A DNA stretch of 6,804 nt from Sedimenticola sp. (GTDB lineage: Bacteria > Pseudomonadota > Gammaproteobacteria > Chromatiales > Chromatiaceae), in contig JALULB010000352.1 in NCBI GenBank assembly GCA_027041035.1, positions 1 to 6,804 of the forward strand, read 5' to 3'. The notes beneath the pieces are model-generated. The model had not been told where the DNA came from. It was given only the letters and a program-made list of their open reading frames with translations, and ran no database searches. The translations under genes were made by a program, and so were the position numbers. Below, in pieces: positions 1 through 5,260 of the stretch. How positions within the stretch are numbered: the stretch's first letter is position 1; each line of letters starts with the position of its first letter.

Positions 1-58
1 TTGTCGCCATCCCGCCCAGCGCGGCGGCCACCGCGATAGTGATTGTTTTCTTTAACAT
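1..58 (-). CDS. Exported, probably porin-like protein (N-terminal fragment)
   Basis: The gene runs off the left edge of the window and only 19 codons are visible, reading MLKKTITIAVAAALGGMAT. This is a textbook Sec signal peptide: a basic N-region (Lys3, Lys4), a hydrophobic stretch and small residues towards the cleavage site. An AGGGA ribosome-binding site at 68-72 sits 9 bases before the ATG at 58, which supports this start. Signal peptides of this form are common on gammaproteobacterial outer-membrane porins, but the mature protein is not visible, so any periplasmic or outer-membrane protein is possible. The long AT-rich upstream region is what one would expect before a strongly expressed envelope gene. 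That it is a secreted protein is fairly secure; the porin label is inference. Confidence 0.6.
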   Translation of the reverse strand, partial: MLKKTITIAVAAALGGMAT

Positions 59-338
59 GACTGTTTGTCCCTGTTGATTATACTGAAAATTGCCTCTTTA
101 CAGCTGCATAATAAAAACTGCAACAAAAATAAAAAAAAAAACAAGCTATTGATTAAACTATAAAAACAATATAGATAAATAAACAATAAAAAACTAATAA
201 TGTAAAAAAAACTGACAAAGGAAGCGAACTAAACACCCTTTCGTAGAACGAACAGACTATTACATATACGCGTACAGGCTGGAATAACGCGAAAGGAAAC
301 ATGCCATAAAAATGACGAAACCTGCTGATATCCTTTAT

Positions 339-344
339 ATTATA
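339..344 (-). promoter_or_regulatory. Candidate -10 box (TATAAT) for the exported-protein gene
   Basis: The minus strand reads a perfect TATAAT here. The matching -35 position, 17 bases upstream (about 362-367), has no good TTGACA match and falls inside the palindrome at 356-372. That arrangement suits an activator-dependent or repressor-controlled promoter. It would give a 5' leader of roughly 270 bases, so a second promoter closer to the start is possible. AT-rich DNA yields such boxes by chance, so confidence is modest. Confidence 0.35.
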
Positions 345-355
345 GAGGGAAAACC

Positions 356-372
356 ATTACATTATATGTAAT
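356..372. promoter_or_regulatory. 17-bp operator-like palindrome
   Basis: The sequence ATTACATTATATGTAAT has perfect 7-base arms (ATTACAT / ATGTAAT) around a 3-base centre. Its centre lies about 20 bases upstream of the TATAAT at 339-344 on the minus strand, overlapping the expected -35 region. A 10-base stretch matching one strand of it (ATTACATATA) recurs at 259-268. I do not recognise the regulator. Confidence 0.4.
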
Positions 373-408
373 CACCCCAAGAGGCTATACAACGGAAGGT
401 TCCATCGC

Positions 409-1686
409 TTACTCGCTCGACTTTTTCGCGCCAACCTTATCGAGATACGCTGACTTCATCGCCTGCTCGAAATCCTCGTTACTCGTATAATCGTAACCGA
501 ATACCGGCTTCCAATGACGTGGGTTCTCCATGCACAGGTAGAAAAACACCTTTCCGTGCCAAGGGGACAGGCCCTGCCAGGCGTGGCGAAACATCGCTTG
601 CTTGATGTCATCGGGATAAGAGAGTTTCCCGTCGCTTTCGACCATCGGCATCTTAAGAATCTGGGTACGAAAACCGGGCCGCCGACGGAGTTGTTTCAAG
701 ACCGGCTTGATGTAGGTCAGCGTGCCCAATGACACCAGCACGACCTCATTTGGCTCGAAATCTTCGGTCAGGCGCTGGAAGATCAGCGCGTAGTCCTCGC
801 GCCAGCGGTCGTAATGGATCATCGGATGGAAATGGAAACCCACCAGAATACCCTTGTCGGCGACTCGCCGCGCGGCGCGCAGGCGATCCTCCAGGGACGC
901 GGCCAGATGTTCTTCGTTGTCGATCAGGGTCTGGGTATTCAATGACCAGGTGACGATGATATTGGCCGGAATATCATGCTTCAGCAGATAGCTTATATTC
1001 TTCGACTTGGTCTTTAATTCAAGTACGACCTTGGGATAGCGCCGGGCGAACGCCACCAGGGCATCCAGTACACCCTGCTGGTTACCCCACATCAGCGAAT
1101 CCGATGACTGCCCGGTGCCGATGTGGTAAGTCTTGTCGGGATCCAACTCCAGTTTCGCGAGCTTCTCGCCGAAGCGCGCATCGAAGCGCACCTCGTCACC
1201 GTGATAGAAGGACTGGATGCTGCAATAGCTGCAATCGAAACCGCAGTTTTCCACCGCGTCCAACGTCAGCAGGTTGCAGCATCGCGTACGTGGCGACGCC
1301 ACCGGGCACCAGCCCAGCCCGAGTTTTTCCTTCTCCACCGTCACCCGCCGGATACGCTCGACCGCTTGCGCCCGATCCGGCGCCGATGAAGCATAGTGGT
1401 TCGCCTGATGGCTGAGTGTTTCGTGCCGGGCATTCAGTGCTTTCAGTACCTGTTGGCGACGCTGCTTCGGTGACCCCGAAACCTTCTCCGCCGGCCAGCA
1501 CATGCTCAACGGCGCCTCTTCCCACATGGCAAAATCGGTCGCGATCTCGCTCAGTTGGCGCAGTTCCTGATAGGTAAAGCGGTAGTCACGCGCACGGGTG
1601 ACCAGGAAATCCCGCTCGGATTCAGGCAACCGGCGTAACTCCGCCGTTTCGATCCAATCCTGTAGTTTTCGCGTATAGTCGCTCAT
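409..1686 (-). CDS. Radical SAM protein of the spore photoproduct lyase-like (SPL) family
   Basis: This is a 425-residue cytosolic radical SAM enzyme. Cys148, Cys152 and Cys155 form the CX3CX2C motif (CGFDCSYC) that holds the 4Fe-4S cluster used to cleave S-adenosylmethionine. Downstream blocks HIGTGQSSDSL (188-198), VVLELKTKS (220-228) and VGFHFHPMI (282-290) suit a TIM-barrel core of the SPL type. The N-terminal 125 residues are helical and charged and are an extra beyond the Bacillus enzyme. Bacillus SPL repairs the UV thymine dimer of spores; as I recall, its H-donor is Cys141 in a CTSD motif. The equivalent here appears to be QSSD (193-196), without the cysteine, so the reaction may differ. 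I chose the ATG at 1686 because GGAG lies 5 bases upstream (1692-1695). A longer frame to 1770 would begin inside a mobile-element repeat. The gene stands alone, and its true substrate is unknown. Confidence 0.85.
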   Translation of the reverse strand: MSDYTRKLQDWIETAELRRLPESERDFLVTRARDYRFTYQELRQLSEIATDFAMWEEAPLSMCWPAEKVSGSPKQRRQQVLKALNARHETLSHQANHYASSAPDRAQAVERIRRVTVEKEKLGLGWCPVASPRTRCCNLLTLDAVENCGFDCSYCSIQSFYHGDEVRFDARFGEKLAKLELDPDKTYHIGTGQSSDSLMWGNQQGVLDALVAFARRYPKVVLELKTKSKNISYLLKHDIPANIIVTWSLNTQTLIDNEEHLAASLEDRLRAARRVADKGILVGFHFHPMIHYDRWREDYALIFQRLTEDFEPNEVVLVSLGTLTYIKPVLKQLRRRPGFRTQILKMPMVESDGKLSYPDDIKQAMFRHAWQGLSPWHGKVFFYLCMENPRHWKPVFGYDYTSNEDFEQAMKSAYLDKVGAKKSSE

Positions 1687-1691
1687 GTTGT

Positions 1692-1695
1692 CTCC
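1692..1695 (-). promoter_or_regulatory. Ribosome-binding site that sets the start of the SPL-like gene
   Basis: GGAG on the minus strand, 5 bases before the ATG at 1686. It decides the start in favour of the 425-residue protein over the in-frame ATG at 1770, which would add 28 low-complexity residues. Confidence 0.65.
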
Positions 1696-1717
1696 GCATG
1701 CCCCTGAAGGAACCATT

Positions 1718-1746
1718 CCCGTTCCGGATGATCGGGATGAAACGGG
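1718..1746. repeat. Inverted repeat in the leader of the SPL-like gene
   Basis: CCCGTT (1718-1723) and AACGGG (1741-1746) are perfect 6-base arms around a 17-base spacer, 32 bases upstream of the SPL-like start codon. It could be an operator or a weak leader hairpin; nothing else supports a function. Confidence 0.3.
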
Positions 1747-1751
1747 CATTC

Positions 1752-1906
1752 TATAGCCTCTGTCAGCCAAATCTCGGAATTTTCACACCCACTTTTCCGC
1801 CTTTGCTCATCGTTATGGGGAAGGCTGCCCCACGGCCTCCTCACGCCTTGACAGGAACACAATGGCGCGCACGTTAAAATACGAGGTTTGGCTTGCGGAG
1901 GCTATA
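1752..1906. mobile_element. Miniature inverted-repeat element, copy A
   Basis: The two ends, 1752-1776 and 1882-1906, are inverted copies matching at 21 of 25 positions (TATAGCCTC at the outer edge, AGCCAAA and CTCG further in). The interior holds a GC-rich hairpin near 1816-1841 and no credible gene. Both ends carry TA just outside the GCCTC core, as expected for a TA target duplication like that of IS630/Tc1-type elements. The family assignment is inference, since no transposase is present. A diverged second copy lies at 2183-2340 in the same orientation. The left end is 65 bases upstream of the SPL-like start codon and may contribute to its promoter region. Confidence 0.7.
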
Positions 1907-2182
1907 TCCCGGAACGCTAGCGAATTTGCAGGCTACCCGCCCAATACTCAACGATCCAGTCTCTTGAAATCGATGATATCCGACTGCATGTTTGTTCCAT
2001 ATTGCAGCGATGCTTTAACCAGAACACCGGGCATGTCATCGATGCGTGGCCAAAGGGCTGGCCAGCTTGTCCGGAATCCCGTAGTCTGCAAGTTCATGGG
2101 AGTTTCAAGTACGTAGAAAGACCCCATCGAATGAGCGACAAATTGAGCAAGTTTTTTCAGTAACGACCACAGTGCCGGATCA
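1907..2182. other. Gene-free spacer between the two element copies
   Basis: These 276 bases separate the two miniature elements. A minus-strand frame stays open across them, from inside copy B down to a stop at 1948, and its last 70 or so residues (ending DFKRLDR) look more protein-like than random. However, it has no ribosome-binding site or native start, its third positions are only about half G/C unlike the neighbouring genes, and I recognise no family. It may be the eroded end of a gene interrupted by copy B, or chance. Confidence 0.3.
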
Positions 2183-2340
2183 CATAGCCTCCGCGCCCAG
2201 ACCTCGGAACTATCGCATGCGCCCTTTACGCCCGATGCCGCGTTGCTCGTCGTTGTGGGAACGGCCCCCGGCCTCCCCGCGCCTTGTCTCGGACGAAATG
2301 GTACGCACGCCAGTATTAGAAGTATGGGTTCGGGGCTACA
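2183..2340. mobile_element. Miniature inverted-repeat element, copy B
   Basis: This is a diverged direct repeat of the element at 1752-1906. The two share the left end (ATAGCCTC then CTCGGAA), the central block TTGCTC-TCGTT-TGGG, the CGGCCTCC hairpin arm, CGCCTTG, and AATGG followed by CGCACG. By eye, identity is about two thirds. Its own ends pair less well (about 16 of 21 with one gap), with TA at 2185-2186 and 2337-2338. TA-to-TA length is 154 bases, against 151 in copy A. The interior can form a hairpin of GGGA-GGCC against GGCC-TCCC near 2257-2278. Greater end decay than in copy A suggests an older insertion. Confidence 0.65.
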
Positions 2341-2377
2341 TCTACTGTAACTATTCAGCATAGTCGTCTAAAACACG

Positions 2378-2547
2378 GGTAACTGCTCAGATCACCGCTG
2401 AAATGTGTCAGATCAAGGCAAAAAATGTGATCGTTACAGGGATGTAACTTATTAGGGCAATGCAGGAGCAATTGCCGGTTTACAAGTGTAAATGACCATT
2501 TTTGAACGTAGAGCTGGCGCATTTCAGCGGTTAGCTGAGTAGTTACC
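2378..2547. repeat. 170-bp foldback element with 34-bp inverted ends and four internal hairpins
   Basis: The ends 2378-2411 and 2514-2547 are inverted copies matching at about 28 of 34 positions; shared blocks are GGTAACT, CTCAG, ACCGCTGAAATG and CAG. Inside are four successive small palindromes: GATCA/TGATC (2411-2432), GTTACA/TGTAAC (2433-2448, loop GGGA), GGCAAT/ATTGCC (2456-2476) and TTTACA/TGTAAA (2479-2492). As RNA or extruded DNA this would be a long outer stem closing a cluster of hairpins. It ends 30 bases before the host-attachment gene and so is likely in its promoter or leader. Alternatives are a small non-autonomous mobile element (GTAA ends recall IS66, but the flanking bases show no 8-bp duplication) or a structured RNA. 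Confidence 0.65.
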
Positions 2548-2577
2548 ATCTACTTTCATCCAACCGAGGAGTGACAC

Positions 2578-3012
2578 ATGCCAATATGGGTACTGGCCGC
2601 GGACAGCAGCCACGCACAGCTTCTGCAGGCGGAAAAACGCAACGGACCACTACTGGCGGTGGAGGCGTTCACCCATCCCGAAAGTCGACTCAAGAACAGC
2701 GACCTGGACAGCGATGGCCGGGGGCGCAGCTTCGACAGCGCGGGGCAAGGACGCCATGCCGTCGAGCCTCAGGTCGACTCCCACGAGATGCAGGCGGTTC
2801 GTTTCGCCCATGAGTTATGCGCGCATCTGCGCGAGAAGGCGCTGGAGAAAGCGTTCAGTAGAATCTATATTCTTGCCGCGCCCGGCTTTCTCGGCAAATT
2901 GCGTGATTGCCTGGACGACAACGTGAAAAAACGCATCAGCGGCGAGATATCGAAGAACGTCGCGCGGGAGTCTCCCGAAGCCATCCGCCGGCAGTTGCCG
3001 GAATATCTGTAG
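2578..3012 (+). CDS. Host-attachment family protein (eRF1-like domain)
   Basis: This 144-residue soluble protein matches the host-attachment family (Pfam PF10116) over its full usual length. Hallmarks are the start MPIWVLAADSSHAQLL, HPESRL (33-38), the SDGRGRSFDS loop (45-54), GRHAVEP (58-64), APGFLGKLR (101-109) and EISKN (123-127). The family is named for an Agrobacterium attachment protein, but its fold is related to archaeo-eukaryotic release factor eRF1, so a translation- or stress-related role is at least as likely as adhesion. There is no signal peptide, which argues for a cytoplasmic site. The start is supported by GAGGAG at 2566-2571, 6 bases before the ATG. The gene is monocistronic, preceded by the folded 170-bp element and followed by a strong hairpin. 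The family call is secure; the biochemical role is unknown. Confidence 0.9.
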   Translation: MPIWVLAADSSHAQLLQAEKRNGPLLAVEAFTHPESRLKNSDLDSDGRGRSFDSAGQGRHAVEPQVDSHEMQAVRFAHELCAHLREKALEKAFSRIYILAAPGFLGKLRDCLDDNVKKRISGEISKNVARESPEAIRRQLPEYL

Positions 3013-3021
3013 CGCGTAAAA

Positions 3022-3045
3022 CACGGCGCCGGACCCGGCGCCGTG
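3022..3045 (-). terminator. Hairpin terminator between convergent transcription units
   Basis: A near-perfect palindrome has 11-base arms, CACGGCGCCGG and CCGGCGCCGTG, around AC. Read on the minus strand the stem runs directly into TTTT, as a rho-independent terminator should, so it mainly serves the GTPase operon ending at 3117. On the plus strand it lies 9 bases after the host-attachment stop codon but has no T tract after it, so it may only stall or protect that transcript's end. Confidence 0.7.
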
Positions 3046-3116
3046 CGGAAGCCAAGGAATTTCAGGGGAAGGAATAAAGGGGAATGATCACCGCAAGCTG
3101 AGCGGCACGCCTGGAA

Positions 3117-3698
3117 TCAGGAGCAGAAGCCGGAACTCAGCGGCTCGGTAAAGCCCGTGAGACGATCGACGGACGCCCCGTCGGCTTCCGCCACGTACAT
3201 GCTCAGCAACAACGCCTCCAGGAGCACGCCGACATCCCCCCGCTGGCGCGCATCGATGCGAAACAGTGGACAATGCAAGCCGAAGTCGGTCATCTGCAAT
3301 GCCAAGGCATCGAGATTCTTGCGCAACCCCAGGTCGAGGTGCGTGACACCAATTGCCAACGGCAGGGACTCGGCGGAGGATATCTGTTGCAGGTAGTGGC
3401 GCAACTCCTCGATCGCGGCCTCGTCCCGCCCATCGATAAGCAGGACGACGCCGGCATGCATCTCCGGCGCGATAAAGCGCCCGAGCAGGCGGCTCTTATC
3501 CGCCGGATACGCCAACAGCGACAGGCTACCGGCAGCGGGAATCTCGAGTTCGCCGGTTTCCAGGCCGATCGCCACGCCGTTGTCTCCGTCTGCCAGCACC
3601 ACCTGGCGGCGCACCAGGCGATCCCCGCACAACGCTCGTATCGCTGCCGACTTGCCCGACCCTGCCGGTCCGACGATGAGTACAGGTAGTTCGTTCAT
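3117..3698 (-). CDS. Small GTPase-like P-loop protein (SR-beta/MglA-like, COG2229 type)
   Basis: This is a 193-residue cytosolic nucleotide-binding protein. The Walker A loop GPAGSGKS lies at 10-17. The switch-like segment AYPADKSRLL (63-72) aligns with the GTPGQxRF region of MglA/SR-beta relatives, with Ala in place of the usual Gly. VVLLIDGRD (84-92) is a hydrophobic strand of the core, and THLD (119-122) replaces the usual [NT]KxD guanine-specificity motif. IDAR (148-151) fits the last guanine loop. The degenerate motifs leave nucleotide choice and hydrolysis open. Its ATG overlaps the stop of the upstream receiver-domain gene by 4 bases (ATGA, 3695-3698), implying translational coupling and a shared job. 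GTPases of this group often work with roadblock or response-regulator proteins in polarity, motility or surface signalling; which one applies here is unknown. Confidence 0.75.
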   Translation of the reverse strand: MNELPVLIVGPAGSGKSAAIRALCGDRLVRRQVVLADGDNGVAIGLETGELEIPAAGSLSLLAYPADKSRLLGRFIAPEMHAGVVLLIDGRDEAAIEELRHYLQQISSAESLPLAIGVTHLDLGLRKNLDALALQMTDFGLHCPLFRIDARQRGDVGVLLEALLLSMYVAEADGASVDRLTGFTEPLSSGFCS

Positions 3699-4912
3699 TG
3701 GCCGTTACGCAGCAGATGAGTCAGCACACGAGCACCGGAGAACAGCCGGCGTCCCAGCCAACGGCCATCGGCGACCGCGCGTTCGACCTCGCCATCGCCC
3801 TCGGGAAACAGATCCAGCGCCTGGGCCGCGCTGGCGAAGGAGAACACATGCCGCTGGTGGATATCCAGTTCGTCGGCGATCTCGAACGCGGTCATCGTGC
3901 GCGCCGCCCACAGGGCGCTGATACGTGCCGCGTAGGGCGCGTCGGCAAGGCGCGACAGATTCGGCCAGCGCAACAGTCGCCGTGGCACGGTAATATCCAG
4001 CGACGCGGGGAAACGTCCATGCGAGGCACGCAGCGCCGCCAGCCACAACAGGCTTTCGATCGACGCCTGGCGCCGGGGCAGATGTTCGCCCGCCTCTTCC
4101 AGCGACTCCGTACCACGAACAACCGGCGGAGACTCGAAGTGCGACAGACGCTTCGCGCACAGCTCTTGCAGTTGAGTGTCCTCCATCAGGATGGTCACCA
4201 TGCCGGTAAAGGGCACCAACGAGATGAAACCGCCGGGCAGGCGCACGACAAACGCATGCGAGGCATCCCCGTGGGCCTTCAGCGCGCTGCGCAGGTAGCC
4301 GTACAGATACTCATCCGGTTCGAAACTGGCGCGCGCCAGACCATCACTGTCCGACGCCGAGAGCTCATCCATCGAGGCATAACGAAACTCTATCTTTTCC
4401 CGGTCGCCGTGCAGCCACTCGGCCGCGCGCAGCAGATGCAGGCGCGAGAGATGCGCATAACCACCGGTGACACTGGCGCTTGCCGTCGATTCAGTGGGTC
4501 TTTCCCCATCGAAAGCCCAGATCCGTAACAGCTTGCGCAAGCCCCAGGCCAGGGCGGTCGGATGCAGGGGCTTTTGCAGCACCACCGCGCGAGCCTGTAG
4601 ACGCGGCGGCAGGCTGACCGCCCCCTGTGCGATAATGATGACCGCCGAGATGCGCTTTCCAGCGCGAAACAGGCGCCACTTGCGATTGGCCAGCGGATCG
4701 GTGATATCGAATATCAGGCAATCGGCTTCATGCGCGAAGCCAGTATCCGACACCTCTTCCAGCAGGGACAACGAAGAGAACGCCACCGACTCGGACAAGC
4801 GATGCAAAAGCTGCCGGACAGGATCGTCGACGCCAAAATAAGCAATACTGACCGGCTTCCGCATATCCTTCACATCCTGACCATCAAACAATTGAAATCT
4901 TGATGTGTCCAT
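3695..4912 (-). CDS. Receiver-domain protein with uncharacterised C-terminal region, coupled to a small GTPase
   Basis: Residues about 18-132 look like a response-regulator receiver: the acidic pair Asp29-Asp30 after strand IAYFG, a phospho-acceptor candidate Asp69 in CLIFDITDP, and Lys114 in VVLQKPLHPTAL. The conserved Thr/Ser before that Lys seems to be Ala95. Residues about 150-260 form a second region (YGYLRSALKAHG, FVVRLPGGFISLVP) that I do not recognise. Residues 282-370 are helical, with a winged-helix-like stretch TAFEIADELDIHQRHVFS (341-358). No GGDEF, EAL, HD-GYP or standard DNA-binding output is evident. The start is uncertain: the ATG at 4912 has only a weak GGGT upstream, and an ATG at 4864 (Met17) just before the receiver is a fair alternative. 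It is the first gene of a two-gene operon and overlaps the GTPase gene by 4 bases. No histidine kinase lies nearby. Confidence 0.75.
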   Translation of the reverse strand: MDTSRFQLFDGQDVKDMRKPVSIAYFGVDDPVRQLLHRLSESVAFSSLSLLEEVSDTGFAHEADCLIFDITDPLANRKWRLFRAGKRISAVIIIAQGAVSLPPRLQARAVVLQKPLHPTALAWGLRKLLRIWAFDGERPTESTASASVTGGYAHLSRLHLLRAAEWLHGDREKIEFRYASMDELSASDSDGLARASFEPDEYLYGYLRSALKAHGDASHAFVVRLPGGFISLVPFTGMVTILMEDTQLQELCAKRLSHFESPPVVRGTESLEEAGEHLPRRQASIESLLWLAALRASHGRFPASLDITVPRRLLRWPNLSRLADAPYAARISALWAARTMTAFEIADELDIHQRHVFSFASAAQALDLFPEGDGEVERAVADGRWLGRRLFSGARVLTHLLRNGQ

Positions 4913-4920
4913 GATACCCG

Positions 4921-4949
4921 ATCAGCAAATCAGCAATTATTAACAATTG
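4921..4949. promoter_or_regulatory. Tandem 8-mer and adjoining palindrome upstream of the receiver/GTPase operon
   Basis: ATCAGCAA occurs twice in tandem at 4921-4936, then CAATT and AATTG form an inverted pair at 4934-4949. The cluster begins 9 bases upstream of the operon's first ATG, so it could be a protein-binding site or part of the leader. The repeats are short and may be chance. Confidence 0.25.
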
Positions 4950-5053
4950 TAAAACTTTCCCTCCCGAATCCCGCCACCGAGACAGCCTTCGCCGGCCAAA
5001 CCCAGGTTCCGACGGATTCGAATGCTGGTATAGTCACGAAAAACTCATCCCAG

Positions 5054-5213
5054 GAGGCTGCCGGGTTTAGGGAATCGTAGCGAGGCAGTGGGGAATCGAG
5101 GCGAGTTTTTCGATCTTTTGAGGCGAATAGCGGTGACTATTTAACAAGAAAGATCGGAAAAATAGACCGATTCCCTACTGCCGCAGTAGATTACCCCTAA
5201 ACCCGACAGCCTC
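5054..5213. mobile_element. Miniature foldback element with 65-base inverted ends and a 4-bp target duplication
   Basis: The arms at about 5054-5118 and 5148-5213 are inverted copies of each other, sharing GAGGCTG, CGGGTTTAGGG, AATC, GGCAGT, GGGAATCG and CGATCTTT in order with small mismatches. About 30 bases separate them. The element is bounded by CCAG on both sides (5050-5053 and 5214-5217), consistent with a 4-bp target-site duplication. It encodes nothing. It is probably a non-autonomous derivative of an insertion sequence I cannot name. The whole can fold into one very long hairpin between the divergent genes and ends 47 bases before the start of the EAL-protein gene. Confidence 0.75.
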
Positions 5214-5224
5214 CCAGAGGCCAA

Positions 5225-5240
5225 GGCGCGTGACCGCGCC
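5225..5240 (+). promoter_or_regulatory. Leader hairpin before the MASE1/EAL gene
   Basis: GGCGCG and CGCGCC are perfect 6-base arms around the loop TGAC. The hairpin lies between the foldback element and the ribosome-binding site (AGGAG, 5248-5252), leaving 7 bases before the latter. No T tract follows, so it is not a terminator; it may shape mRNA stability or translation. Confidence 0.35.
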
Positions 5241-5260
5241 CGGAGTCAGGAGCTCACTCG

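Larger units (their letters stand above)
59..408. other. AT-rich intergenic region upstream of the exported-protein gene
   Basis: This 350-base gap lies between the stop of the radical SAM gene and the start of the exported-protein gene, both on the minus strand, so any promoter here should face left. About 104-230 is almost pure A/T and includes an 11-base A run at 131-141; on the minus strand this resembles an UP-element or bent-DNA tract. I see no gene, RNA gene or convincing hairpin terminator for the radical SAM gene in it. Confidence 0.7.
4913..5260. other. Divergent intergenic region between the receiver/GTPase operon and the EAL-protein gene
   Basis: This 348-base gap separates two outward-facing transcription units and should hold both promoters. 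It contains a tandem ATCAGCAA repeat (4921-4936), a small palindrome (4934-4949), the foldback element at 5054-5213 and a leader hairpin (5225-5240). A TTTACA on the minus strand near 4949-4954 resembles a -35 box for the operon, but no good -10 follows. About 4955-5029 shows nothing recognisable. Confidence 0.6.

Noticed and set aside
131..141. A11 run as the T tract of a minus-strand terminator
   Set aside because: No GC-rich stem precedes it on the minus strand, and it lies upstream of a gene start within generally AT-rich DNA.
1687..1770. Extended N-terminus of the SPL-like protein from the ATG at 1770
   Set aside because: The 28 extra residues are low-complexity and start inside the inverted end of mobile-element copy A, and a good ribosome-binding site serves the ATG at 1686.
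1862..2116. 84-codon plus-strand ORF
   Set aside because: It begins inside element copy A, has no ribosome-binding site, resembles no family I know, and its first residues (RT then EVW) recur in copy B only because the DNA is repeated.
1948..2361. 137-codon minus-strand ORF as a real gene
   Set aside because: Its first 60 or so codons are element copy B read through. Only the last part might be a relic, so it is listed as an observation and not as a CDS.
2378..2547. IS66 remnant
   Set aside because: The ends begin with GTAA as in IS66, but there is no 8-bp flanking duplication and no transposase or accessory-gene fragment inside.
1752..2547. CRISPR array or integron attC cluster
   Set aside because: There are only two long, diverged repeats with internal inverted ends, no short regular repeat-spacer pattern, and no attC core motifs or integrase.
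3698..4528. 276-codon plus-strand ORF
   Set aside because: It lies antisense to the receiver-domain gene, is rich in Arg/Gln as expected of a shadow frame in GC-rich DNA, and has no recognisable domain.
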